A DNA stretch of 64,000 nucleotides from HXMU1420-13 sp965228545. GTDB taxonomy: Bacteria; Bacteroidota; Rhodothermia; Balneolales; Balneolaceae. Numbering within the stretch: position 1 is the first letter of the stretch; each line of letters starts with the position of its first letter. Of this stretch, positions 46,686 through 56,118 are shown in pieces. Below the pieces are notes generated by a model that was given only the letters and a program-made list of their open reading frames with translations, ran no database searches and was not told the origin of the DNA. The stretch is taken from positions 2,790,001 through 2,854,000 of the forward strand of contig OZ245822.1 of NCBI GenBank assembly GCA_965228545.1, read 5' to 3'. Made by a program: the position numbers and the translations under genes.

Positions 46686-46892
46686 ATGGAAGAAAAGGAA
46701 CGGCTTAGCTTCGAAGAGGCTTTAAAACAACTGGAATCTATTGTGGAACAACTGGAAAGCCCGGAGATTACACTGGAAGATTCCGTGAAGTTGTACGAAA
46801 AAGGCATGGAGCTTTCAAAACTGTGCAATCAAGTACTTCATCAGGCAGAGTTAAAAATACAGCAGGTTAACAGCCAGCAAGATCAAGATTAG
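46686..46892 (+). CDS. xseB: Exodeoxyribonuclease VII small subunit
   Basis: A 68-residue protein with the full family pattern: SFEEALKQLESIVEQLESPEITLEDSVKLYEKGMELSKLCNQVLHQAELKIQQV. It binds the coiled-coil stalk of XseA to make the ssDNA exonuclease that trims single-strand ends. XseA is not in this window. It stops 8 nt before dxs, as in the xseB-ispA-dxs cluster of other bacteria, so they share a transcript. Confidence 0.95.
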   Translation: MEEKERLSFEEALKQLESIVEQLESPEITLEDSVKLYEKGMELSKLCNQVLHQAELKIQQVNSQQDQD

Positions 46893-46900
46893 GTATCACT

Positions 46901-48820
46901 ATGGAAATAAGCGAATACATCCCAAAAGCAGGTCCGCTTCTATCAAAAATAGATTCACCCGCCGATTTGAAGAAGTTATCTCCCGAGCAATTGCAAGATA
47001 TTTGCGATGAACTCAGAGATTTTATTGTGGATGTAGTATCTGTGCATGGTGGCCACTTTGGCGCTTCTCTCGGAGTTGTTGAGCTTACCACAGCACTCCA
47101 TTATGTGTATGATTCGCCCAACGACCGCATTATTTGGGATGTAGGACATCAAGCGTATGGACACAAAATCCTAACCGGGCGACGTGATAATTTTCACACC
47201 AATCGTAAGTATGGCGGAATTTCTGGTTTTCCTAAAAGAAGCGAGAATATCCACGATGCTTTTGGCGTAGGACATTCATCCACTTCCATTTCTGCGGCAC
47301 TTGGTATGGCCGTTGCCAACGACCTCGACAAGAAAGACGATAAAGTAGTAGCTATTATTGGTGATGGTGCCATGACCGGAGGTCAGGCTTTTGAAGCGCT
47401 GAATAACGCCGGCGCCATGAACAGAGATGTGTTGGTTGTATTGAATGATAACAACATGTCGATCGATCCGAATGTTGGTGCACTTAAAGAATATTTAGCT
47501 GAAGTGACTACAAGCCGCCGTTTTAACAAAATGCGTGATGAAGTGTATGATTTGTTGGGTCACTTTAAATCAGCCGGCACAAAAATGCGAAAGGTTGCCT
47601 CGCGATTAGAATCTGCGATGATGGCAGCACTAACGCCCGGTTCATTATTCCGTTCGTTTGGCTTTAAATACTACGGACCGATTGACGGACATGACGTAAA
47701 CCTTCTTCGAAAAACCCTGGAAGATTTACGCGAAGTGAAAGGACCGAAGTTGTTGCACATTGTTACTGTAAAAGGTAAAGGCTTTGCTCCGGCAGAAAAA
47801 GAACAAACGAAGTGGCATGCGCAAAGCAGTCCGTTCGATAAAATTACCGGCGCTTCATTAAAGCCGAAATCAACAAAGAAATCAGCACCGAAATATCAGG
47901 ATGTATTTGGTGATGCCTTGGTAGAGCTGGCAGCAGAAAATGAAAACATCGTAAGCATGACACCCGCCATGCCGAGTGGTTCAAGTTTATGGCCGATGAT
48001 GAATACATTCCCTGATAGAGCGTTTGATGTGGGTATTGCCGAGCAACACGCGGTTACCTTTGCAGCAGGATTAGCGGCCCAAGGGAAAAAAGCATTTTGC
48101 GCTATTTACTCAACTTTTCTACAGCGCGGTTTTGATCAGTTTGTACATGATGTAGCCATTCAGAAGTTACCGGTAGTTTTCTGTATTGATAGAGCCGGAG
48201 TAGTTGGCGCTGATGGTCCGACGCACCATGGAGCTTATGATATTTCTTATATGCGCTCGATTCCAAATGTGATTATTTCCTCACCACTGAACGAGCAGGA
48301 TTTACGCGATATGATGTTTACTGCCAGTGAATATGATGGAGCAAGCTGGGCTATTCGTTACCCACGTGGAGCATCCACCGGAATGGAAGTGAGAGAACAT
48401 TTCGAAGCAATGGAAATCGGAAAAGGAATCTGTATTCAGGAAGGTGAAGAAGTTGCGGTGTTGAGTTTTGGTCCGATTGGAAAATATGTTACAGAAGCAT
48501 CCGCCGAACTTGAGCAGGAAGATATTCATGTTGGTCATTACGATATGCGTTTTGCCAAGCCATTAGATACCGAATTAATCGACGAAATTTGCCAGAAGTA
48601 TCAGCATATCATTACGCTGGAAGACGGCGCAAAATTAGGTGGTTTTGGTAGTGCAGTTGCAGAATACATCGCCGAAAAAGCGGACAAGCCAACCCTAACT
48701 ATTATGGGCTTACCCGATCGAATTATCGAGCACGGAACCCAGGAAGAACTTCATGCCGAAGTGGGTATTGATGCGAAGGCATTGGTGGAAAAAGTGAAGC
48801 AACAATTAGTGAAGGCTTAA
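46901..48820 (+). CDS. dxs: 1-deoxy-D-xylulose-5-phosphate synthase
   Basis: A 639-residue thiamine-diphosphate enzyme that joins pyruvate and glyceraldehyde-3-phosphate in the first step of the MEP isoprenoid pathway. The cofactor-binding motif GDGAMTGGQAFEALNNAG with NDNNMSIDPNVG lies near 150-195; HGGHFGASLGVVELT near 50-64 carries the catalytic His; DVGIAEQHAVTFAAGLAAQG near 375-395 carries the Glu that activates TPP; GPTHHGAYDISYMRSIPN follows near 440. The length is typical (about 620-640). It follows xseB closely. Confidence 0.97.
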   Translation: MEISEYIPKAGPLLSKIDSPADLKKLSPEQLQDICDELRDFIVDVVSVHGGHFGASLGVVELTTALHYVYDSPNDRIIWDVGHQAYGHKILTGRRDNFHTNRKYGGISGFPKRSENIHDAFGVGHSSTSISAALGMAVANDLDKKDDKVVAIIGDGAMTGGQAFEALNNAGAMNRDVLVVLNDNNMSIDPNVGALKEYLAEVTTSRRFNKMRDEVYDLLGHFKSAGTKMRKVASRLESAMMAALTPGSLFRSFGFKYYGPIDGHDVNLLRKTLEDLREVKGPKLLHIVTVKGKGFAPAEKEQTKWHAQSSPFDKITGASLKPKSTKKSAPKYQDVFGDALVELAAENENIVSMTPAMPSGSSLWPMMNTFPDRAFDVGIAEQHAVTFAAGLAAQGKKAFCAIYSTFLQRGFDQFVHDVAIQKLPVVFCIDRAGVVGADGPTHHGAYDISYMRSIPNVIISSPLNEQDLRDMMFTASEYDGASWAIRYPRGASTGMEVREHFEAMEIGKGICIQEGEEVAVLSFGPIGKYVTEASAELEQEDIHVGHYDMRFAKPLDTELIDEICQKYQHIITLEDGAKLGGFGSAVAEYIAEKADKPTLTIMGLPDRIIEHGTQEELHAEVGIDAKALVEKVKQQLVKA

Positions 48821-49132
48821 AATCTTTGAAGGACGAACTACACCTCTCCCATTTCAATCAGCTTTTCTGCAAAAAACAGTCTTTTTAGCACACCAGCTAT
48901 TTAGTAGTTGTATGTCCTAATATTGGTTTAATCGGAAACTTGTTAAGTCGTAGTTGCTCTATACGATAGGAGTAGAAATTTGCCCAAGAAAACTCGAACG
49001 GTTGAGTTGATCAATAAATCATTATTATTTAATAGCAAGAGCAATAACATTGCAATTAGTAAGTTATGGCTTAAGTTAAAATAACATAAATAGGTACTTG
49101 TAATAGGTACCACATATGAAGGGTGAACATAA
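48821..49132. other. Intergenic stretch of 312 bp without a visible gene
   Basis: AT-rich spacer after dxs. I see no open frame, hairpin with T tract or repeat of note; a promoter for the following lipoprotein gene is expected near the end but no clear TAnnTTTG box stands out. Confidence 0.5.
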
Positions 49133-49828
49133 ATGGGTAGAATTATTTTTAAATCAGCGCTGGTAATCGGAATGCTATTTCCATTGTTGAATTGTAGCAG
49201 TACAAATAAAATGGAAAGCAGATTTTCGAACGAATATGATCGATCGCAGCTAGGTGAAATAACACTAGTTTATACGGCGATAGAAAACGATAAACGGTTC
49301 TTTTTGAGTAAGGAGGAGATGAGAGCTCGACAGGCAAAGATTTCAGAATTGGCCATAGAATTGCCGCTTCATCTAGTGAGCGAAATTGGAAAAGAGGTAA
49401 AGATTAAATCAATCAATGAAACCTTTTATACCCCGGAAGGCTCTGAAATCATGGGGAATGAAATTAAACGAATCGACCAATATCTGAACGATATAAACAC
49501 TCTAGGTACAAGTGCGTTGGATTATACTTCTAATTTAGACTATACACGTATTAGTGATGAAGTTAATACCCCGTTTGTTTTAGTTGTAAATATTGAGCCC
49601 GACGCTGAAGAAATTAATTACGATTGGGGCACCGAATATGTAGAGCATTCTGCAGTATTTGCCTATCTCATAGATACTAAAACCGGAAAATTAGTGTGGG
49701 TGCTGGATCATTTTGAAAAAGTAAATATAAATGATTTAAATGCTGAAGATTTTGCTCAAACCATCGCGCATTCTTTGTTATATGATCGCAAAACCAGTTT
49801 AAATGCCTCTGCCGTTGCAAAGAGATAA
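49133..49828 (+). CDS. Hypothetical lipoprotein
   Basis: A 231-residue protein with a lipobox (VIGMLFPLLNCSSTNKM, Cys near 21), hence envelope-anchored. The mature part has no domain I recognise. It is acidic and contains LVVNIEPDAEEINYDWG and AVFAYLIDTKTGKLVWVLDHFEK near the C-terminus, the latter resembling the end of small periplasmic lipoproteins that share a DUF4136-like beta sandwich; that is only an impression. Single gene. Confidence 0.6.
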   Translation: MGRIIFKSALVIGMLFPLLNCSSTNKMESRFSNEYDRSQLGEITLVYTAIENDKRFFLSKEEMRARQAKISELAIELPLHLVSEIGKEVKIKSINETFYTPEGSEIMGNEIKRIDQYLNDINTLGTSALDYTSNLDYTRISDEVNTPFVLVVNIEPDAEEINYDWGTEYVEHSAVFAYLIDTKTGKLVWVLDHFEKVNINDLNAEDFAQTIAHSLLYDRKTSLNASAVAKR

Positions 49829-49935
49829 ATCTAGTTTGATTATCTACTAATGAGAAAATCCTACTAGTAAATTATAATTGTTTAGATAGTTTTGTTTTTA
49901 ATTATTTGATTAGGGAAATAATAAAGAAAAAGCCG

Positions 49936-50160
49936 ATGAGTAAAGAGACAAACCATTCTGCCAAAAACGTTTCTGAAATAATAAATCAGAGTTTTGAAAA
50001 AACGGGTAACAATTGGCGCACTATCCATGGAATTGCAAGAGAAACAGGTTTATCAGAAGTTGATATTCAATCTTATATCATGAACCACTCAAACGAGTTT
50101 GTAGAATCTGAAATTAAGCCTGGTGGCGATGTTCATCTTTTCAAAAAAGTAAAATGCTAA
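49936..50160 (+). CDS. Small putative helix-turn-helix protein
   Basis: A 74-residue protein starting at the ATG at 49936 (MSKETNHSAKNVSEI); the frame is open upstream without a better start. The core FEKTGNNWRTIHGIARETGLSEVDIQSYIMNHSNEFVES looks like a winged-helix or helix-turn-helix unit: TIHGIARETGLS as first and turn helices, DIQSYIMNH as the recognition helix, then VHLFKKVK as a wing. DNA binding is inferred. Neither neighbour suggests a target. Confidence 0.55.
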   Translation: MSKETNHSAKNVSEIINQSFEKTGNNWRTIHGIARETGLSEVDIQSYIMNHSNEFVESEIKPGGDVHLFKKVKC

Positions 50161-50165
50161 TCCAG

Positions 50166-50173
50166 TATCTTTG
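50166..50173 (+). promoter_or_regulatory. Putative -7 box of queA
   Basis: TATCTTTG fits the TAnnTTTG consensus and lies 33 nt before the queA ATG. The upstream -33 region (TTTTCAAAAAAG) is weak and overlaps the end of the preceding gene. Confidence 0.45.
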
Positions 50174-50206
50174 AGAATCTGATCATAATTTCTTGATTAT
50201 TCTCAA
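50171..50206 (+). promoter_or_regulatory. Leader inverted repeat abutting the queA start codon
   Basis: TTGAGAAT (50171-50178) is exactly complementary to ATTCTCAA (50199-50206), which ends at the base before the ATG. If the transcript starts upstream, the hairpin would cover the ribosome-binding region. It does not resemble a preQ1 riboswitch that I can recognise. Confidence 0.45.
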
Positions 50207-51205
50207 ATGTACACCCTCTCCGATTTCGATTACCATCTCCCCGAAGAACTCATCGCTCAATCACCGGCGCAGCCGCGCGATCATGCCAAATTACTGATTT
50301 ACAATCGGGAAACCGGTGAAATCACGGACGATGTATTCTATAACTTGGGCAAGTATCTGCCCGAAGAAACCAAGTTGGTGGTAAATAATAGCAAGGTGGA
50401 AAAATGCCGCTTAATGTTCGAGGACGGTAAGCGAGAATTGTTCGTGACTTCTGTTCGCAATAATAACACTATCGAAGCACTGGTACGGCCCGGACGAAAG
50501 TTTAAGCTGGGCAAAACGGTTGAGTTGATCGAAGGCATCACTGCCGAAGTAACTCATGTTGCCGATGATGGCTTGCGTACCATGATTTTAAATTGTGATT
50601 TGGACGATCCAAGACTTGAGTCCTACAAATACACTCCTTTTCCGCCATACATCGAGCAAAACGAAACGCTGGCTAGCGAATATCAAACGGTGTATGCCAA
50701 AGATTTAGGGAGTAAAGCTGCGCCAACGGCCGGACTCCATTTTACGGATGAATTACTCGAATCGCTGAAAAAGCAAGGCATCCAAAAAGAAGAAGTAACC
50801 CTGCACGTTGGATTAGGAACCTTCGCTCCGGTTAAGGTAGAAAACATTCTGGAGCACGACATCCACAGCGAATGGTATCACATCAACGACGAAACAGCTA
50901 CAAGTCTTAATCAAACTAAACACGTTACTGCGGTGGGAACAACTTCGGTCCGGGTGCTGGAATCGGTAGCGGATGATCAAGGAATTCTTTCACCCGGATT
51001 GGGCGAAACCAATATCTACATAACTCCGGGTTACCGCTATAAAAGAGTGGACGCACTCATCACAAATTTCCATTTGCCGAAAAGTACACTGCTCATGTTG
51101 GTGGCAGCATTTATGGGTTTTAACGAAATGAAACGACTTTATGAGCATGCTATAGAAAAAAACTATCGCTTTTACTCCTTTGGCGATGCCATGCTCATTT
51201 TGTGA
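50207..51205 (+). CDS. queA: tRNA preQ1(34) S-adenosylmethionine ribosyltransferase-isomerase
   Basis: A 332-residue enzyme that transfers the ribosyl part of SAM to preQ1-34 in tRNA, giving epoxyqueuosine. Family text: MYTLSDFDYHLPEELIAQSPA, PRDHAKLLIYNRETGEITDDVFYNL, SKAAPTAGLHFTDELLE, EVTLHVGLGTFAPVKVENILEHDIHSEWYHI, and ITNFHLPKSTLLMLVAAFMG. The length is slightly shorter than the usual 340-350. It is a single gene with its own promoter-like box and a hairpin leader. Confidence 0.96.
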   Translation: MYTLSDFDYHLPEELIAQSPAQPRDHAKLLIYNRETGEITDDVFYNLGKYLPEETKLVVNNSKVEKCRLMFEDGKRELFVTSVRNNNTIEALVRPGRKFKLGKTVELIEGITAEVTHVADDGLRTMILNCDLDDPRLESYKYTPFPPYIEQNETLASEYQTVYAKDLGSKAAPTAGLHFTDELLESLKKQGIQKEEVTLHVGLGTFAPVKVENILEHDIHSEWYHINDETATSLNQTKHVTAVGTTSVRVLESVADDQGILSPGLGETNIYITPGYRYKRVDALITNFHLPKSTLLMLVAAFMGFNEMKRLYEHAIEKNYRFYSFGDAMLIL

Positions 51206-51340
51206 TTGATGTCGGTAAGAAACTCATACCGTTGAACTTATCCACATCGCTGTGGAAAATGTTGTAAGCGCTTTTCTGATTTGTACAATTTTTCATTTTT
51301 AAATGAAAGGATAGAGTTCCAAATCACTTGTTTTTTTTAG

Positions 51341-51348
51341 TATCTTTG
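51341..51348 (+). promoter_or_regulatory. Promoter of the nqr operon (-7 box)
   Basis: TATCTTTG follows a TTG and a run of eight T (CACTTGTTTTTTTTAG), the classical Bacteroidota housekeeping arrangement (-33 TTG, -7 TAnnTTTG, then GTGGCC near the start site). The leader to the nqrA ATG at 51437 is about 80 nt. Confidence 0.7.
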
Positions 51349-51436
51349 TGGCCTTGAAAGTTTCTGATTCATTGCTATCGGGATATTAAGAAATCATGCA
51401 GATTCCCGATAAAACTCCAAATTGAAATATTCTTAC

Positions 51437-52813
51437 ATGTCAGAAGTAATTAAAATCAAACGCGGTGTTGATATTAAGTTGGTAGGGGAAGCCGACAAAG
51501 AGTTTGCACCTGCTGTATCAGTAGAAACAGTAGCTATTAAACCCGACGATTTCCACGGAGCTCGCTTTAAACTTGTTGTTAAGGAAGGTGACGAAGTGAA
51601 AGCCGGAAGCACACTGATGTACAACAAAGACGATGAAGCAGTTAAACTAACAGCTCCTGTTAGTGGCGAAATCGCTCAGGTTGTGCGTGGTGCAAAACGA
51701 AGAATACTCGAAATCAGAATCCTTGCTGATAAAGAAGTTGTCTACGAAGATTTCGGGAAAGCAGATCCTGTAAGCCTTGATCGTGATGCTATTGTAGAAA
51801 AGATGGCAACCTCAGGATGCTTTGCATTCTTCAAACAACGCCCATACAACGTAGTTGCACAAACTTCTAAAACGCCAAAAGCGATTTTTATTTCAGGGTT
51901 TGATTCTGCGCCATTGGCTCCGGATATGTCGCTACTTCTGGATGGCAATGAAAAAGAATTTCAGGCAGGAATTGATGCCCTTGCACAACTCACCGATGGC
52001 AAAGTTCATCTAGGTTTAAATGCAGATGCACCATCAGGTCGTGTGCTTTCCAGTGTAAAGGGTGTGCAAATTAATAAGTATTCCGGTCCACACCCGGCGG
52101 GATTAGTTGGTGTACAAATCGCACAAATCGACCCAATCAACAAAGGCGAAACTGTGTGGACGATCACTCCCGAACATGTGGTAATTATCGGGCGATTATT
52201 TTTAACCGGCACGTTTGATGCGCGCATCAACATTGCGGTTACCGGAGCAGAAGTACTAGATAGGAAATATCATTCAACGGTAATTGGTGCCGCTGTTAAG
52301 CCTTTTATCAAAGAGAATGTATCAGATAAGAAAAACCGCATCATCACTGGTAATGTGTTGACCGGTACAAAAATTGAAGAAGACGGGTACCTGAGTTTCT
52401 ACGAACGACAATTAACAGTGATCGAAGAAGGTGTAGAACCGGAATTATTTGGTTGGTTAATTCCAAAACCAGATAAGTTCAGTATCTCGCGCGCTCTTCC
52501 TTCATTCTTCCAGCGTCAGGTTGCGAACCTAACTAATCAAGAAGTGGTTTACGATCTCGACACTAATCAACACGGTGAAGAACGTGCCTTTGTTGTAAGT
52601 GGACAGTATGAAGAAGTTTTCCCATTCGATATTTATCCGGTACAGCTAATTAAAGCGATTATGACCAACGACATCGAACTGATGGAAAATTTAGGTATCT
52701 ACGAAGTAGTAGAGGAAGATTTCGCATTGTGCGAAGTTGTATGTACATCAAAAATTGAAGTTCAAAAACATGTTCGTCAAGGTCTCGACTTGATGAAACA
52801 GGAACTAGGGTAA
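51437..52813 (+). CDS. nqrA: Na+-translocating NADH:quinone reductase subunit A
   Basis: The 458-residue cytoplasmic-side subunit of the sodium-pumping NADH:ubiquinone/menaquinone oxidoreductase; it contributes to the quinone site. Typical text: IKIKRGVDIKLVGEADKEF near the start, HPAGLVGVQIAQIDPINKGETVWTITPEHVVIIGRLFLTG, and the C-terminal VCTSKIEVQKHVRQGLDLM. I chose the ATG at 51437 (MSEVIKIKRG) rather than the TTG at 51422. First gene of nqrABCDEF, behind a strong-looking promoter. Confidence 0.96.
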   Translation: MSEVIKIKRGVDIKLVGEADKEFAPAVSVETVAIKPDDFHGARFKLVVKEGDEVKAGSTLMYNKDDEAVKLTAPVSGEIAQVVRGAKRRILEIRILADKEVVYEDFGKADPVSLDRDAIVEKMATSGCFAFFKQRPYNVVAQTSKTPKAIFISGFDSAPLAPDMSLLLDGNEKEFQAGIDALAQLTDGKVHLGLNADAPSGRVLSSVKGVQINKYSGPHPAGLVGVQIAQIDPINKGETVWTITPEHVVIIGRLFLTGTFDARINIAVTGAEVLDRKYHSTVIGAAVKPFIKENVSDKKNRIITGNVLTGTKIEEDGYLSFYERQLTVIEEGVEPELFGWLIPKPDKFSISRALPSFFQRQVANLTNQEVVYDLDTNQHGEERAFVVSGQYEEVFPFDIYPVQLIKAIMTNDIELMENLGIYEVVEEDFALCEVVCTSKIEVQKHVRQGLDLMKQELG

Positions 52814-52839
52814 GAAATCAACACTGTTTATTAAGATAG

Positions 52840-54036
52840 ATGAAAGCTATACACGATTTTCTTGAAGCAAACATAAAGCCGAATTTCGAAAAAGGAGCGA
52901 AATACGAAAAGCTGTGGCCGGTATTTGATGGGTTTTACACTTTTCTGTTTGTGCCGGGCCATACTACCCCGGCCAAAGGCGCTCATGTTCGCGACGGTAT
53001 CGACCTGAAACGAACCATGAACACAGTAATCATGGCTCTTGTACCATGTTTACTTTTTGGTATGTGGAATGTGGGATATCACCACTACAATGCACTTGGC
53101 ATTGACGCATCCTTTGTAGACCAATTTATTTTTGGTGCCATCAAAGTAATCCCAATGGTAATTGTTTCCTACGGTGTAGGACTTGGTCTTGAATTCCTGT
53201 TCTGTGTGATAAAAGGACACCAAATTGAGGAAGGGTACTTGGTGAGTGGGATGTTGATTCCGTTAATCATGCCGGTTGATATTCCACTTTGGATGGTGGC
53301 AATTTCGGTAGCATTTGCCGTAGTAATTGGTAAAGAGGTATTCGGCGGAACCGGAATGAACATTTTTAACCCGGCACTGCTCGCCCGCGCGTTTGCCTTC
53401 TTTGCATATCCAACCTATATGTCGGGCGACAAAGTTTGGATTAACACTTCGGTACAAGAAGGTCAGGCTGTAGTAGATGGCTGGTCCGGTGCAACAGTGC
53501 TTGGAGAATTAGCAACTACAGGAACCACACAGTATTCAGCGTTTGATGCCTTTTTAGGATTGATTCCCGGCTCGATTGGAGAGACTTCTACTTTACTGAT
53601 TTTATTAGGTGCCGGATTGTTGATTTTCACCGGAATTGGAAGCTGGAGAATCATGCTTAGCGCAGTAATTGGTGGCGCGGTAATGGGCTTGATTTTCAAC
53701 GCATTTGCAGGCTATGCAATTAGCCCGGAGCAACAAGCTTTTATGGCGGTTCCATTCTGGCAGCAACTTATTTTTGGTGGATTTGCCTTTGGTGTGGTAT
53801 TCATGGCCACCGATCCTGTATCCGGTTCACAAACCGAGATGGGAAAATATTACTATGGTTTCTTTATTGGATTCTTAGCCATCATGATTCGAGTATTTAA
53901 CCCGGCGTATCCGGAAGGAATCATGCTTGCCATCTTATTTATGAACACCATGGCACCATTGATTGATCATTACGTAATTCAGGCGAACATCAAAAAACGC
54001 CAAAAACGACTAGCCCTTAAAACTGCCGGAGCATAA
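52840..54036 (+). CDS. nqrB: Na+-NQR subunit B
   Basis: A 398-residue membrane subunit with about ten transmembrane helices. It carries covalent FMN on Thr: WSGATVLGEL contains T219 in the SGAT motif, attached by ApbE, whose gene follows the operon. VSGMLIPLIMPVDIPLWMVAISVAFAVVIGKEVFGGTGMNIFNPALLARAFAFFAYP is family-typical. NqrB also binds riboflavin and forms part of the sodium channel. Gap to nqrC is 2 nt. Confidence 0.97.
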   Translation: MKAIHDFLEANIKPNFEKGAKYEKLWPVFDGFYTFLFVPGHTTPAKGAHVRDGIDLKRTMNTVIMALVPCLLFGMWNVGYHHYNALGIDASFVDQFIFGAIKVIPMVIVSYGVGLGLEFLFCVIKGHQIEEGYLVSGMLIPLIMPVDIPLWMVAISVAFAVVIGKEVFGGTGMNIFNPALLARAFAFFAYPTYMSGDKVWINTSVQEGQAVVDGWSGATVLGELATTGTTQYSAFDAFLGLIPGSIGETSTLLILLGAGLLIFTGIGSWRIMLSAVIGGAVMGLIFNAFAGYAISPEQQAFMAVPFWQQLIFGGFAFGVVFMATDPVSGSQTEMGKYYYGFFIGFLAIMIRVFNPAYPEGIMLAILFMNTMAPLIDHYVIQANIKKRQKRLALKTAGA

Positions 54037-54038
54037 TA

Positions 54039-54758
54039 ATGAATGTAAATAGTAACGGTTATACGTTTGGATTTGCAGCAATTATGGTAGTAGTAGTAGC
54101 GGCCTCGCTTTCTGCGGTAGCTACATCACTTAAGCCAATGCAAGACAAAAATGTTGAGCTCGAAAAAATGCAGAATATTTTAAGCTCAATTCAAATTGAA
54201 GTGACCCGCGATGAAGCTGCAGAAGTGTATCAGGACTATATTCTCGAAGAACTTGTAGTGAGCGAAGGTTCCTTAGTACAAGGTGTAGATGCCTTTAACG
54301 TGGATATGGCAAAGGAAATCAGGCTAGAAAATGACGAGCGAAATGCGCCTCTTTATGTAGCAGAAAAAGATGGAGAAACCTTTTACGTGATTCCACTTCG
54401 TGGTGCCGGACTTTGGGGTCCGATCTGGGGATACATCTCACTGGAAGAAGATTTGAACACCGTTTATGGTGCGGTTTTCGATCATAAAGCGGAAACGCCC
54501 GGACTTGGTGCCGAAATCAAGTATCCAATTTTTACAGAACAGTTTAGAGGAAAGAAAATTCTTGATGATCAAGGTAACTTCCTTGGTATCGACGTTCGAA
54601 AAGGTGGATCCTCTACCGATTATGAAGTAGATGGAATTAGTGGTGGTACTATCACCTCTGATGGAGTAGAATTGATGATTTTGGATTGCTTGAAATCATA
54701 TTTCCCATTCTTGAAAGAATATGCCGGAACTACGGCAACAGCCCAACTTAATAACTAA
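54039..54758 (+). CDS. nqrC: Na+-NQR subunit C
   Basis: A 239-residue subunit with one N-terminal membrane helix (GFAAIMVVVVAASLSAVA) and a periplasmic FMN-binding domain. Covalent FMN should sit on T204 in DGISGGTITSDGV, a variant (SGGT) of the usual SGAT motif. LRGAGLWGPIWGYI and ETPGLGAEI are family hallmarks. Confidence 0.95.
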   Translation: MNVNSNGYTFGFAAIMVVVVAASLSAVATSLKPMQDKNVELEKMQNILSSIQIEVTRDEAAEVYQDYILEELVVSEGSLVQGVDAFNVDMAKEIRLENDERNAPLYVAEKDGETFYVIPLRGAGLWGPIWGYISLEEDLNTVYGAVFDHKAETPGLGAEIKYPIFTEQFRGKKILDDQGNFLGIDVRKGGSSTDYEVDGISGGTITSDGVELMILDCLKSYFPFLKEYAGTTATAQLNN

Positions 54759-54782
54759 TCGCCAGCATTAACACACAATACA

Positions 54783-55478
54783 ATGGCAGAAGTTTTAGAA
54801 AAAGAAGTAGTTGAAAAGAAGCCGGTTGCAAAGCCGAAAGAGCCTCTTTTCAGTAAAAAGAATAAGAAATTATTAACCGATCCATTCGACGACAATAACC
54901 CGATTACTGTACAGGTTTTGGGAATTTGTTCGGCATTGGCGATCACCGTTAAGCTCCAACCTGCTATCGTTTTGGCACTATCGGTTGTTTTCGTGATGGC
55001 TGCCGGAAACGTAATTGTTTCTTTGATGCGTAATTTGGTGCCAAATCGAATTCGTATCATCGTTCAGTTAGTGGTAGTAGCATCGTTGGTAGTGTTAGTA
55101 GATCAGGTGTTAAAAGCGTTTGTATACGATGTAAGTAAAGAACTTGCAGTATTCGTAGGGCTGATTATCACCAACTGTATCATCATGGGTCGCCTCGAAG
55201 CATTCGCTTTGGGTAACAAACCTTGGAAATCGTTGCTTGATGGAATCGGTAATGCTGCCGGTTACGGGATTATCCTGATTATCGTAGCATTTTTCCGTGA
55301 ACTTTTAGGTTCCGGCCAGTTAATGGGTGCTCAAATTATTCCGGAGTCTTGGTACTTAGCAAACGGCGGTTTCTATAGCAACAATGGATTTATGCTGTTA
55401 CCTCCAATGGCGTTAATTACTGTAGGTATTTTGATTTGGGTACAGCGCGCCCGTAATACTAAACTGATTGAGGACTAA
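54783..55478 (+). CDS. nqrD: Na+-NQR subunit D
   Basis: A 231-residue integral membrane subunit with six helices. FSKKNKKLLTDPFDDNNPITVQVLGICSALAITVKLQPA and GLIITNCIIMGRLEAFA match the NqrD/RnfE family; the Cys in NCIIMGR is one ligand of the intramembrane iron centre shared with NqrE (the iron that NqrM helps to deliver). The N-terminus has a short Lys/Glu-rich extension. Confidence 0.96.
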   Translation: MAEVLEKEVVEKKPVAKPKEPLFSKKNKKLLTDPFDDNNPITVQVLGICSALAITVKLQPAIVLALSVVFVMAAGNVIVSLMRNLVPNRIRIIVQLVVVASLVVLVDQVLKAFVYDVSKELAVFVGLIITNCIIMGRLEAFALGNKPWKSLLDGIGNAAGYGIILIIVAFFRELLGSGQLMGAQIIPESWYLANGGFYSNNGFMLLPPMALITVGILIWVQRARNTKLIED

Positions 55479-55481
55479 TCC

Positions 55482-56099
55482 ATGCAAGAATTAGTAAACA
55501 TTTTTGTTAAATCGATTTTTGTTGACAATATGGTATTTGCCTACTTCTTAGGCATGTGTTCATACTTGGCAGTTTCTAAAAAAGTATCAACTGCCGTTGG
55601 TCTTGGTATCGCTGTAATTTTTGTGCTATCAGTTACTGTGCCGGCTAACTATCTGCTCCAAAATTATGTGTTGGCAGAAGGTGCACTTTCATGGTTGGGC
55701 GAAAGCTTTGCCACCGTTGATTTAAGCTTCCTGTCTTTCATTTTGTTCATTGCCATCATCGCATCTATGGTGCAATTGGTTGAAATGTTAGTAGAAAAGT
55801 TTTCACCGGCTTTATATGGCGCACTTGGAATCTTCTTACCACTTATTGCGGTTAACTGTGCAATCTTGGGTGGTTCGCTATTCATGCAAGAAAGAAATTA
55901 CGCAAACATTACCGAGGCAACGGTGTTTGGTTTTGGTAGTGGTATCGGTTGGTTCTTAGCAATTGTAGCAATTGCTGCTATCCGTGAAAAAATTCAATAT
56001 TCAAATGTACCTGCACCATTAAAAGGTTTAGGAATTACATTTATCGTAACCGGCTTGATGGGCATTGGCTTCATGTCGTTTATGGGAATCAAATTATAA
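55482..56099 (+). CDS. nqrE: Na+-NQR subunit E
   Basis: A 205-residue membrane subunit, mirror-related to NqrD. FVDNMVFAYFLGMCSYLAVSKKV and LIAVNCAILGGSLFM carry the conserved Cys residues that hold the intramembrane iron centre between NqrD and NqrE. Four bases separate it from nqrD; nqrF follows after 19 nt. Confidence 0.96.
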   Translation: MQELVNIFVKSIFVDNMVFAYFLGMCSYLAVSKKVSTAVGLGIAVIFVLSVTVPANYLLQNYVLAEGALSWLGESFATVDLSFLSFILFIAIIASMVQLVEMLVEKFSPALYGALGIFLPLIAVNCAILGGSLFMQERNYANITEATVFGFGSGIGWFLAIVAIAAIREKIQYSNVPAPLKGLGITFIVTGLMGIGFMSFMGIKL

Positions 56100-56118
56100 T
56101 CATCAAGAAGATATAACT

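Noticed and set aside
50161..50206. preQ1 riboswitch upstream of queA
   Set aside because: The leader is too short and lacks the A-rich tail and pseudoknot pattern; only a simple inverted repeat is present.
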